A stretch of DNA of 7,404 nucleotides from JANMDU01 sp031388245 (GCA_031388245.1 JANNED010000035.1:1-7404); one strand, 5' to 3'. Counted from the first letter of the stretch, positions 1 to 5,831 are shown. Numbers and translations are program-made. Notes: generated from the sequence alone by a model not told the origin.

Positions 1-166
1 CGACGACGAGCCGCCTCTAGGCGCGACAGCCCCCTCGGGGGGCAGTGATCCTCGCGAAGCGGGAGAGCGTGGGGGCAACATGAGCGACGACGAGCCGCCT
101 CTAGGCGCGATAGCCCCCTCGGGGGGCAGAGATCCTCGCGAAGCGGGAGAGCGTGGGGGCAACATG
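1..166. repeat. Two tandem 84-bp GC-rich repeat units with internal hairpins
   Basis: Unit 1 spans 1-84 and unit 2 spans 85-166. They match over 82 bases with two differences (C26/T110 and T46/A130). Each unit holds a short perfect hairpin, GCCCCC-TCG-GGGGGC (29-43 and 113-127). A second imperfect stem around CTCGC-GAA-GCGGG follows, and a terminal GGGGGC could pair alternatively with the first GCCCCC. The array touches the rodA stop codon and may continue beyond the left edge. C-rich intergenic repeats of this kind are, from memory, frequent in Comamonadaceae genomes. A role in ending or stabilising the rodA transcript is possible, but there is no T-run, so this is inference. Confidence 0.85.
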
Positions 167-167
167 G

Positions 168-1322
168 CTAGGTTTGCATCAAGCGCTTGGATTTGGCAAT
201 CGACATCAAAATGCCCAGCCCCAGCCCCAGCGTCACCATGGCTGTGCCGCCATAACTGATGAAGGGCAGCGGCACGCCCACCACCGGCAATATCCCGCTG
301 ACCATGCCCATGTTGACAAAAGAATAGGTGAAAAAAATCGTCGTGACTGCGCCAGCGAGCAAACGCGAAAACATCGTGGGCGCATCCAAGGCAATCATCA
401 AGCCGCGAATGATCAAAAAGAAATAGCAGGCGATCAGCAGCAAATTGCCCAGCAGGCCAAACTCTTCCGAGAAAGCAGCGAAGATGAAATCTGTGGTGCG
501 CTCGGGAATGAATTCCAGATGCGTTTGCGTGCCTTGCATGAAGCCTTTGCCAAACACGCCGCCCGAGCCAATCGCGATCATGCCTTGGATGATGTGAAAG
601 CCTTTGCCCAGCGGATCGCGCGTGGGATCGAGCAGGGTGCAAATGCGCTGGCGCTGGTATTCATGCAACACCCGCCAATTCAAGCCATCTTCGCACAGCG
701 CGTCGCCAAAGATCACGATCAGCGCCATACCGATCACGCCCAGAATCACCGGCGGCGCGATCAATTTCCAAGGCAGGCCCGCAAAAAAGATCACCGCCAA
801 TCCAGCAAACAGCACCAGCAGCGCCGTGCCTAAATCGGGTTGTTTGATGATCAGCCCCACCGGCACAGCAAGCAACACCGCTGCCACAATGAAATCCAGC
901 GGTCTCAGCTGCCCTTCGCGTTTTTGAAACCACCAGGCCAGCATCAGTGGCAGGCCGATCTTGAGAATCTCGCTGGGCTGGATCGTGATGCCTATGTTCA
1001 CCCAGCGTGTGGCTCCTTTTTTGGTGATGCCAAACAGCGCTACTGCGATCAGCAGCGCCACGCCCGCCACATAAATCGGCACAGCAAAGCTCATGATGCG
1101 TTGCGGCGAGACTTGCGCCACGATGAACAGGATCGTGCCGGCAATCAGCATGTTGCGGCCATGGTCGACAAAGCGCGTGCCATGATCGTAGCCCGATGAA
1201 TACATGATCAGCATGCCAGCAACGGCGAGCAGCAACACAGCGACAGACAGCGGGCCGTCAAAGCCCTGAAACAGCGGCATCAGGCGCTGATACCAGCGAG
1301 GCTGATCGAAGACGGTGCGCAT
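168..1322 (-). CDS. rodA: RodA, peptidoglycan glycosyltransferase of the elongasome (SEDS family)
   Basis: A 384-aa polytopic inner-membrane protein that polymerises lipid II into glycan strands during side-wall growth, normally with a class B PBP (PBP2/MrdA). The length is close to that of E. coli RodA (about 370 aa). Hydrophobic helices run throughout. Visible family motifs are WVNIG..IQPSEILK (residues 107-121), KQPDLGTA (160-167), the FtsW/RodA signature FIPERTTDFIFAAFSEEFG (271-289) with the conserved Asp278 expected to be catalytic, and PLPFISYGG (351-359). The start at MRTVFDQP (ATG 1320-1322) was chosen because it matches the family N-terminus. Upstream in-frame codons overlap the kinase gene and encode unrelated residues. 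No clear Shine-Dalgarno precedes it. It lies 25 bp after the kinase stop, so it is probably the last gene of a three-gene leftward unit and may depend on translational coupling. The repeats at 1-166 follow immediately. Confidence 0.96.
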   Translation of the reverse strand: MRTVFDQPRWYQRLMPLFQGFDGPLSVAVLLLAVAGMLIMYSSGYDHGTRFVDHGRNMLIAGTILFIVAQVSPQRIMSFAVPIYVAGVALLIAVALFGITKKGATRWVNIGITIQPSEILKIGLPLMLAWWFQKREGQLRPLDFIVAAVLLAVPVGLIIKQPDLGTALLVLFAGLAVIFFAGLPWKLIAPPVILGVIGMALIVIFGDALCEDGLNWRVLHEYQRQRICTLLDPTRDPLGKGFHIIQGMIAIGSGGVFGKGFMQGTQTHLEFIPERTTDFIFAAFSEEFGLLGNLLLIACYFFLIIRGLMIALDAPTMFSRLLAGAVTTIFFTYSFVNMGMVSGILPVVGVPLPFISYGGTAMVTLGLGLGILMSIAKSKRLMQT

Positions 1323-1347
1323 ACTGAATGTGCGGCGAGGGTGCGTG

Positions 1348-2259
1348 CTACAAGCCGAGCGCGGCGTGATCCAGCGTGTAATTCTGGCCGCCTTGTGAGG
1401 CGATTTTGATGGCGCCGATTTTGTTGCCCAACTCGCAGCAGCGCACCAGATCCCAGCCGCGCTCCAAGCCATAGAGCAAAGCCGCACGAAAGGCATCGCC
1501 GCAGCCGGTGGGATCCACAATGCTGCTGGCCTTCATGCCCGGCACATGCACCTTGCTGCCTGCCTGCCACACCTCGCAGCCCTGATCAGCCAGCGTCACC
1601 ACCAAGCCTTTAACCTTGGTCGAAATCTCTGCCAAAGACCACCCCGTTTTTTCTGTGAGCATCACGCCCTCGTAATCGTTAACCGTCACGACATCGGCAA
1701 TTTCGATGATCTCTCGGTGTTCAGCGCCATTGAAGACGGGCAGCTGCTGGCCTGGATCAAAAATAAACCCAATTCCCGCCGCTTTGAACTGGTGCGCATG
1801 CGCCCACATCGCATCACGACCGTCGGGCGAGATGATGCCGATGCCCGCGCCTTTGGTTTTTTCATCGGGCTGGATGGGGTTAAGGTGTGCATTGGCCATC
1901 GCGCCAGGGTGAAAGCCGGTGATTTGGTTGTTGCCGCGGTCGGTCATGATGGTGCACAGCGCGGTGTAGCTGCTGCTGTCGATCATCACCAATCGCGTAT
2001 CGATGCCCATTTTTTTGAAGCGATCCAAATAATCGCTCGCATCAGGCCCCACGGCGGCCATCGGCAGCGGATCGCCACCCAATTGCTTCAATCCATAGGC
2101 GATGTTGCCTGCGCAACCGCCGTATTCTTTGCGCATGCCCGGCACATAAAACGAGACATTGAGCTTGTGAATTTGATCGGGCAAGATTTGGCTTGAGAAA
2201 TCGCCCACAAAGGTAAGGATCGTGTCGATCGCAAATGAGCCGCAGATGATGGCAGACAT
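1348..2259 (-). CDS. PfkB/ribokinase-family carbohydrate or adenosine kinase
   Basis: A 303-aa cytoplasmic ATP-dependent kinase of the ribokinase/PfkB fold, within the usual size range of the family. Visible motifs are the substrate-side signature YGGCAGNIAYGLKQLGG (residues 46-62), the Mg/phosphate-associated NxxE motif in VNDYE (193-197, Asn194 and Glu197), and the C-terminal anion-hole signature DPTGCGDAF (249-257) with Asp255 as expected catalytic base. The GCGD form, with Cys where many family members have Ala, is what I recall for proteobacterial proteins labelled adenosine kinase or carbohydrate kinase. The substrate cannot be fixed from sequence. The start at MSAIICGSFAID (ATG 2257-2259) fits the beta-strand beginning of the fold. 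A weak GAGAAG lies about 12 nt upstream, and the gene starts 22 bp after the DUF3426 stop. Genes on both sides share its strand with short gaps, suggesting one operon, although no shared pathway with RodA is evident. Confidence 0.93.
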   Translation of the reverse strand: MSAIICGSFAIDTILTFVGDFSSQILPDQIHKLNVSFYVPGMRKEYGGCAGNIAYGLKQLGGDPLPMAAVGPDASDYLDRFKKMGIDTRLVMIDSSSYTALCTIMTDRGNNQITGFHPGAMANAHLNPIQPDEKTKGAGIGIISPDGRDAMWAHAHQFKAAGIGFIFDPGQQLPVFNGAEHREIIEIADVVTVNDYEGVMLTEKTGWSLAEISTKVKGLVVTLADQGCEVWQAGSKVHVPGMKASSIVDPTGCGDAFRAALLYGLERGWDLVRCCELGNKIGAIKIASQGGQNYTLDHAALGL

Positions 2260-2281
2260 GGGTTGGTTTTTCTTCTCAGAG

Positions 2282-3301
2282 TTAAGGATAAAAGGCCAGC
2301 ACGCGGTAGCCATTGATGCGCCCGCCCGCCAGTTGCGCGGTGTCAATTTGCAGCGTGAGGCTGCCCGCCATATCTTGCGTGGGCGCCAGCGCATCCAGGC
2401 CTGAGCCCAGATCGGCCGGCGAGAGCACGCGGCGCAAAATCGGCTGGTCTTGTGCATCTTGCAGGCTTAGCTCAACATGCGGCAAGGCCACAGGCAGGGC
2501 GCCGGTATTTTTAAGCGTCACGGCGAGGCGGTAGCTTTGCGTGATGGCTTCGAGCTGGGCATTGTTTTTGTTGATGCGGTTGAAGCTGGAGGCATCCACG
2601 GTGATGGATTCAATGCTCTTGAGGGCTTGCACTCGGCAGCCGGCATAGGCGCACATGTGATCCAGCCAAGGCTTGGCCTCGGGCTTCATGGCGGCGATAC
2701 GGTCTTTTTCTTGCAAAGCCACTTGTAAGGCCAAGCCCGCCACCAAGCCGATCAAAATCAGGCCAAGCGCACACCGCACCCAAGGCGAGCGCCAGCGCTG
2801 GGCGCGCTGAGCCTGCGCCACGAAGCTGGGTGTCATGTCAGGCGTGGTGCTGGGCCCCAGCATGTCCACATCGGGCAGGGAGGCTTGCGGCGTGGAATCC
2901 ACCGCCGGGGTGTTCAGCGTGGTGGGCTCCGCGCTGACGGAAATGCTCTCGCCAACGGCCAGAGCATGGATGCTTTGCGAAGGATATTCAGAGGCCGCCC
3001 AACTGCTGCTCGATGGCCCTGCTTCGCTGTCAATGTCACTCGAATTGCGCAAAGCGCCGGGGCGAAACGATGGCGAATCCAGCTTGGAATCCAACAAAGA
3101 ATCTGTCGAAAAATTGGCACTCAAGCCAGCCAACTCCGCCGGTTGTGGGCTGCTGGCCAGCGACTGAGCCATGAGATTGGCCTGCGCATCAAAAACCGTG
3201 GCGCACTGCCCGCAGCGCACCCAGCCTTCGGATATTTTGAGTTGGTCAGCCACCACCTTGAACAAGGTGCCGCAGGAGGTGCAGCGTGTGACTAAACTCA
3301 T
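2282..3301 (-). CDS. Zinc-ribbon (MJ0042-type) membrane protein with DUF3426 domain
   Basis: A 339-aa protein of unknown function. The N-terminal zinc ribbon has two Cys pairs, CTSC (Cys7, Cys10) and CGQC (Cys30, Cys33), the MJ0042 finger-like pattern. A low-complexity, Ser/Pro/Ala-rich linker (about 45-165) follows, then one membrane helix (about 175-197, WVRCALGLILIGLVAGLALQ) and a C-terminal DUF3426 region (about 200-339) containing CAYAGC (Cys217, Cys222) before a predicted beta-rich part. The likely topology is a cytoplasmic ribbon and a periplasmic DUF3426 domain. The start at MSLVTRC (ATG 3299-3301) matches the family. A TTG 13 codons upstream is possible but adds unrelated residues. 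No Shine-Dalgarno is present and a TACAAT box lies only 7 bp before the ATG, so the message could be leaderless. It is the first gene of the leftward set with the kinase and rodA. Related genes often sit near prmA in betaproteobacteria, but prmA is absent here. Confidence 0.9.
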   Translation of the reverse strand: MSLVTRCTSCGTLFKVVADQLKISEGWVRCGQCATVFDAQANLMAQSLASSPQPAELAGLSANFSTDSLLDSKLDSPSFRPGALRNSSDIDSEAGPSSSSWAASEYPSQSIHALAVGESISVSAEPTTLNTPAVDSTPQASLPDVDMLGPSTTPDMTPSFVAQAQRAQRWRSPWVRCALGLILIGLVAGLALQVALQEKDRIAAMKPEAKPWLDHMCAYAGCRVQALKSIESITVDASSFNRINKNNAQLEAITQSYRLAVTLKNTGALPVALPHVELSLQDAQDQPILRRVLSPADLGSGLDALAPTQDMAGSLTLQIDTAQLAGGRINGYRVLAFYP

Positions 3302-3308
3302 GACGGCT

Positions 3309-3340
3309 ATTGTATTGTGCGGCTGCACAGGCGGTATCAA
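3309..3340 (-). promoter_or_regulatory. Candidate promoter for the DUF3426-kinase-rodA set
   Basis: Reading leftward, TTGATA (3335-3340) could be a -35 box. TACAAT (3309-3314) or the overlapping CACAAT (3314-3319) could be the -10. The spacers are 20 and 15 nt, neither ideal. With TACAAT as -10, transcription would begin at or very near the ATG at 3301, implying a leaderless or nearly leaderless mRNA. Confidence 0.35.
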
Positions 3341-3351
3341 GCCAGCACAAC

Positions 3352-3375
3352 AAAAAACCGCCCGGGGGCGGTTTT
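3352..3375 (-). terminator. Intrinsic terminator downstream of the cytochrome c gene
   Basis: A perfect 9-bp stem (AAAACCGCC at 3354-3362 with GGCGGTTTT at 3367-3375) encloses a 4-nt loop. On the minus strand it is followed by an unbroken run of six T (complement of 3352-3357). This is a classical Rho-independent terminator for leftward transcription from the cytochrome c gene, and it insulates the DUF3426 set. The symmetric A/T arms could also terminate rightward transcription. Confidence 0.8.
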
Positions 3376-3422
3376 CTTGGCTGCACCCGCCCGGGGGCGG
3401 TTTGTTTCCCGCCCGCAGGCGG
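3358..3422. repeat. Three tandem near-identical CCGCC/GGCGG hairpins
   Basis: The same short hairpin occurs three times: CCGCC-CGGG-GGCGG at 3358-3371, CCGCC-CGGG-GGCGG at 3387-3400, and CCGCC-CGCA-GGCGG at 3409-3422. Each is followed by TTT on the plus strand, with start-to-start spacing of 29 and 22 bp. Only the first has a full A/T extension forming a strong terminator. The set fills most of the spacer between the cytochrome c stop and the DUF3426 start. Redundant or duplicated terminator hairpins are the simplest reading. Confidence 0.8.
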
Positions 3423-3472
3423 TTTGGTTGCTTGCACAGCCTCAGCGCAGTTTGGATGTGCCCGCTTGTTGA

Positions 3473-4048
3473 TTATTTGGCCGCTGAAGCAGAAGGTGCC
3501 GCTGGTGTGGCTGCCGCCACAGCCTCCGCAGGCTTGGCACGCTCAGGCACAGGGAAATTGCCGCCAGCGGCATTGGTCATGTAAACCACGGCGCGACCCA
3601 CTTCAGCATCTTCCCAATCGCCACCGCCTTGCGCACCCATCGCGCCTTTGCCCTTGAGCGCGGAGATCAGCAAAGCATCGTAGCCGGTTTTGATGCGAGC
3701 GCCCCAAGCCGCCGCATCGCCAAATTTAGGTGCCGCTGCCACAGCGCCGCCATGGCAGGCCACGCATTGCGCTTTGTAGACGGCTTCGCCAAGCGCCAAG
3801 GGGCGGTTGGCATCACGAATCTCGACGCTGCCAACCTTGGCAATGCGCATTTCTACGCCTTTGGCCAATTCAGCTTGCGTCAAGCCGCTGAGCTCGCTGC
3901 CAGAGCTGGCTGGCTTGGCAAAAGAGACCACAAAATACACCAGCCCGATGATGATGAAGACGGGCGCGACAAAAGAGAAAAACACCGTGCCAAGCAACTG
4001 GCCAGGAGTCTTGATGGGGCCTTCGTGGTGGTCGTGTTCTGCGCTCAT
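3473..4048 (-). CDS. Membrane-anchored monohaem cytochrome c (c5-like)
   Basis: A 191-aa class I c-type cytochrome, expected to carry electrons at the periplasmic face of the inner membrane. The N-terminus is short and His-rich (MSAEHDHHEG). An uncleaved membrane anchor follows at about 20-43 (LGTVFFSFVAPVFIIIGLVY), then the haem domain with CVACH (Cys95, Cys98 and axial His99). The likely sixth ligand is Met137 in GKGAMGAQGGG. The C-terminus is an Ala/Pro-rich tail (about 168-191) without recognisable domain. The pattern QCVACHGG, then GKGAM with a following Gly-rich turn, and DAEVGRAVVYM is typical of cytochrome c5-type proteins of betaproteobacteria. The start ATG at 4046-4048 fits a short cytoplasmic N-terminus. 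No Shine-Dalgarno is visible; the bases just before ATG are pyrimidine-rich. It is transcribed alone, diverging from the tRNA gene, and ended by the hairpins at 3352-3422. The partner oxidase or reductase is not in the window. Confidence 0.93.
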   Translation of the reverse strand: MSAEHDHHEGPIKTPGQLLGTVFFSFVAPVFIIIGLVYFVVSFAKPASSGSELSGLTQAELAKGVEMRIAKVGSVEIRDANRPLALGEAVYKAQCVACHGGAVAAAPKFGDAAAWGARIKTGYDALLISALKGKGAMGAQGGGDWEDAEVGRAVVYMTNAAGGNFPVPERAKPAEAVAAATPAAPSASAAK

Positions 4049-4083
4049 GAGGATTTTGGTTTGAAAAAAAGATACAGCCTTTG

Positions 4084-4089
4084 ATTATA
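4084..4089 (-). promoter_or_regulatory. -10 box (TATAAT) for the cytochrome c gene
   Basis: A perfect TATAAT reads leftward 35 bp before the cytochrome start, giving a leader of about 30 nt. No good -35 is found at 16-18 bp. TTAACG (4104-4109) resembles one but the spacer is only 14 bp, so activator help or a poor -35 is possible. Confidence 0.5.
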
Positions 4090-4144
4090 GCGAGGCAAGA
4101 GGCCGTTAAGGGGGTAAACCCTGCGCTTGGCCATCCGCGAGAGC

Positions 4145-4150
4145 TACAAT
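4145..4150 (+). promoter_or_regulatory. -10 box (TACAAT) for tRNA-Arg
   Basis: TACAAT lies 10 bp before the mature tRNA 5' end, so transcription would start only a few bases upstream of it. The -35 region (CTGCGC at 4121-4126, 18-bp spacer) is a weak match. It is arranged back to back with the cytochrome c promoter. Confidence 0.45.
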
Positions 4151-4160
4151 GCAAAGCGTT

Positions 4161-4236
4161 GCGGTTGTAGCTCAGTGGATAGAGTATTGGCCTCCGAAGC
4201 CAAGGGTCGTGGGTTCGATCCCCGCCAGCCGCACCA
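4161..4236 (+). tRNA. tRNA-Arg, anticodon CCG (reads CGG)
   Basis: A full 76-nt cloverleaf folds by hand. The acceptor stem is GCGGTTG (4161-4167) with CAGCCGC (4226-4232), including one G-T wobble. The D-stem is GCTC with GAGT. The anticodon stem TTGGC/GCCAA holds loop CTCCGAA with anticodon CCG, and the variable region has 5 nt. The T-stem GTGGG/CCCGC holds TTCGATC. The discriminator is A and the CCA tail is encoded (4234-4236). The gene stands alone between the divergent cytochrome c gene and the catalase-like gene. No copy of its 3' end occurs elsewhere in the window, so there is no sign of tRNA-targeted integration here. Confidence 0.97.
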
Positions 4237-4271
4237 TGCTGCCCGTCAGAATTTTTCAGCATGCCATTTTT
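4236..4271 (+). terminator. Weak possible terminator after tRNA-Arg
   Basis: ATGCTG (4236-4241) can pair with CAGCAT (4257-4262) around a 15-nt loop, followed closely by a run of T (about 4266-4271). The stem is short and the loop large, so efficient termination is uncertain. The rest of the spacer to the catalase-like gene contains TATATT (4325-4330) as a possible -10, with no convincing -35. Confidence 0.3.
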
Positions 4272-4354
4272 CTCTTCAACCCAGTAAGAATTGGGCAGTG
4301 CGAACGACTAGGGTGTGTGCAAGCTATATTTTTGTGGCTGCCGCATTCAACCTT

Positions 4355-4359
4355 AGGAG
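4355..4359 (+). promoter_or_regulatory. Ribosome binding site of the catalase-like gene
   Basis: AGGAG, 8 nt before ATG 4368-4370, is the clearest Shine-Dalgarno in the window. It fixes the start at the signal peptide MKNLVLSS and rules out the longer reading frame that runs back into the tRNA gene. Confidence 0.85.
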
Positions 4360-4367
4360 TTTGTTGT

Positions 4368-5396
4368 ATGAAAAATTTGGTTCTTTCTTCTGTGGCTTTG
4401 GCCACTTCGATGTTGTCACTCGGCGCTTTGGCGCAAGCTGGCTCAGGCGCTGCAGCGGGTGGATCGGTTGATCCTTCTGCCTTCATCAACCAATTTGAAG
4501 CCACCAATGGCAAGTTTGAGGGCTATCGCCGCTCGGGCGCGAAAGGCATTTGCGCCACCGGTGAGTTTGTGGGCACAGCGGATGCGCGCAGCTTGTCTAC
4601 CGCATCGGTGTTCAGTGGCCGGCCGATTCCAGTGGTGGTGCGCTTCTCTGTGGGCGGCGCGAATCCGAAAGCGCCTGATAACGGCAAATCGCAGCGCAAT
4701 CTGGCTTTGCAATTTAATTTGCCTGGCGGCGAGCAATGGCTGATGGGCAATATTTCTGCACCCGTGTTTGGGGCTTCGACGCCGCAGCAGTTTTTTGGTT
4801 TGGTGGAATCGCGCCAGCCTGATCCCACCACCAAGATGCCCGATCCGGCCAAGGTCAAGGCCTTCAACGATGCCAATCCTGAAATTTTGCTGATCGGCAA
4901 GCATTTCGCCTCGCAGCCGGTGCCAGCCAGCTATGGCAGCGTGAATTACTGGGGTGTGCATGCTTATGGCTTTGTCAATGCCAGCGGTGCGAAGCAATTT
5001 GGCAAATGGATTTTTGAACCTGTGGGCGGCCTGCAAGGCCTGACGGATGACGAAGCCAAGGCCAAAGGCCCGAGCTTTTTGTTTGATGATCTTCGCCAGC
5101 GCGTGAAAGACGGCAAGGTCGCTTTCAATTTCAACCTAGAGTTGGCGCAGCCCGGCGACAAGCTCGACAGCGCCACCGTGCCCCTGCCCGAAGGCCGTAA
5201 GAAGGTCAATTTAGGCCAGCTCAAAGTGACCTCCGTGTCTGAAGATGGTGGCGGCCCTTGCCTGACGATCAACTACAACCCGATGGTGATGCCCAAAGGC
5301 ATCGAAGCCTCCGCTGATCCGATGCTGCCAGCCCGCGCTGCGCCTTATGTGATCTCGCTTGGCCGTCGCTTGACCGAAGGCGCAAAGCAGCAATAA
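4368..5396 (+). CDS. Exported catalase-related haem protein (SrpA-type), distal pocket altered
   Basis: A 342-aa protein of the short catalase-related peroxidase family, smaller than full catalases. A Sec signal peptide (about 1-24, cleavage after AQA) sends it to the periplasm. Family features are GEFVGTADARSLS (65-77), PVVVRFSVGGANPKAPDN (88-105), RNLALQFNLPGGEQW (110-124), PVFGASTPQQF (132-142) and WGVHAYGF (195-202). The C-terminal ARAAPY (322-327) supplies the RxxxY proximal motif, with Arg323 and Tyr327 the predicted haem-iron ligand pair. In relatives I remember, the distal His sits in RxHAKG. Here it is RSGAKG, with Gly57. The distal Asn three residues before PVF is Ile129, with Asn128 one place off. 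Haem binding is therefore expected, but normal catalase or peroxidase chemistry is doubtful. The start is set by AGGAG 8 nt upstream. A hairpin and a HiPIP gene follow. Confidence is high in the fold, lower in activity. Confidence 0.92.
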   Translation: MKNLVLSSVALATSMLSLGALAQAGSGAAAGGSVDPSAFINQFEATNGKFEGYRRSGAKGICATGEFVGTADARSLSTASVFSGRPIPVVVRFSVGGANPKAPDNGKSQRNLALQFNLPGGEQWLMGNISAPVFGASTPQQFFGLVESRQPDPTTKMPDPAKVKAFNDANPEILLIGKHFASQPVPASYGSVNYWGVHAYGFVNASGAKQFGKWIFEPVGGLQGLTDDEAKAKGPSFLFDDLRQRVKDGKVAFNFNLELAQPGDKLDSATVPLPEGRKKVNLGQLKVTSVSEDGGGPCLTINYNPMVMPKGIEASADPMLPARAAPYVISLGRRLTEGAKQQ

Positions 5397-5412
5397 GTCA
5401 TTGAGTAGCGCT

Positions 5413-5445
5413 AAGCATGCACAAGTGAATTGCTTTTGCATGCTT
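5413..5445 (+). repeat. Long hairpin between the catalase-like and HiPIP genes
   Basis: AAGCATGCA (5413-5421) and TGCATGCTT (5437-5445) pair perfectly. After one mismatch, AAG (5423-5425) and CTT (5433-5435) extend the stem, leaving a 7-nt loop. It lies 16 bp past the catalase-like stop. No T-run follows, so it is not a canonical intrinsic terminator. It could weaken read-through into the HiPIP gene, protect the upstream message, or act as a protein site. Confidence 0.6.
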
Positions 5446-5456
5446 GAGTTGCTCTG

Positions 5457-5487
5457 CTGACATCTCATTCACCTTATCGGCGATAAC
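5457..5487 (+). promoter_or_regulatory. Candidate HiPIP promoter with a 13-bp palindrome
   Basis: CTGACA (5457-5462) resembles a -35 and GATAAC (5482-5487) a -10, with a 19-nt spacer. Overlapping the -10 is a perfect palindrome, TTATCG-G-CGATAA (5474-5486), placed where a repressor operator would act. The regulator is not identifiable. This would let the HiPIP gene be expressed separately from the catalase-like gene. Confidence 0.35.
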
Positions 5488-5510
5488 CTCGCCATTTTGA
5501 GAGTATCTTT

Positions 5511-5831
5511 ATGACCACTTCGCGTAGAACTCTATTCATTCAACTCTTCACGGGAGCTGCGGCTATTTCTGGCTTGGCCACAGCCAATACAGCTCAAGCG
5601 CAGTTGCAAGCTGTGCTTGACACGGATGCCCAAGCGGTGGCCTTGGGATATAAGACCGATGGCAGCAAAACCGACATCAAAAAATATCCCAACTATGCTG
5701 CCAACCAAAGTTGTTCGGGGTGTGTCTTGTTTCAGGGCAAACCGACGGACAGTTCGGCCAGCTGCGGGGTGTTTGGCAACAAGCTCGTCGCCGGCAAGGG
5801 TTGGTGCAGCGCATGGGCTAAAAAGGTATAA
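5511..5831 (+). CDS. High-potential iron-sulfur protein (HiPIP), Tat-exported
   Basis: A 106-aa precursor of a small periplasmic electron carrier with one [4Fe-4S] cluster. The twin-arginine signal SRRTLF (residues 4-9) is followed by a hydrophobic stretch and a cleavage site near TAQA-Q (after 30), leaving about 76 residues, the normal HiPIP size. The cluster ligands are Cys68, Cys71, Cys85 and Cys99, spaced C-x2-C-x13-C-x13-C. Tyr47 in ALGY matches the conserved Tyr near the cluster. Tat export fits a cofactor inserted before secretion. GAGAG (5499-5503) lies 7 nt before the ATG. HiPIPs donate electrons to photosynthetic reaction centres or to respiratory enzymes. Nothing here indicates photosynthesis, so a respiratory or peroxide-linked role is likelier. 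The gene follows the catalase-like gene by 114 bp on the same strand, with a possible own promoter. A hairpin at 5889-5914 probably ends the transcript. Confidence 0.96.
   Translation: MTTSRRTLFIQLFTGAAAISGLATANTAQAQLQAVLDTDAQAVALGYKTDGSKTDIKKYPNYAANQSCSGCVLFQGKPTDSSASCGVFGNKLVAGKGWCSAWAKKV

Noticed and set aside
1..166. CRISPR array
   Set aside because: The two units are contiguous and near identical over their full length, with no variable spacers and no cas genes nearby.
153..833. Long plus-strand open frame opposite rodA
   Set aside because: Antisense to a clear RodA. The translation is rich in His, Gln and Arg, without a domain, as expected from the complement of a GC-rich membrane-protein gene.
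4161..4236. tRNA-Arg as an integration (att) site
   Set aside because: No second copy of the tRNA 3' end, no integrase and no phage-like genes are present in the window.
4149..4367. N-terminal extension of the catalase-like frame into the tRNA region
   Set aside because: It would translate the tRNA gene. The AGGAG site and signal peptide place the start at 4368.
4443..5036. Long minus-strand open frame inside the catalase-like gene
   Set aside because: It lies opposite a gene with a signal peptide, a good ribosome site and family motifs. Its own translation matches nothing I recognise.
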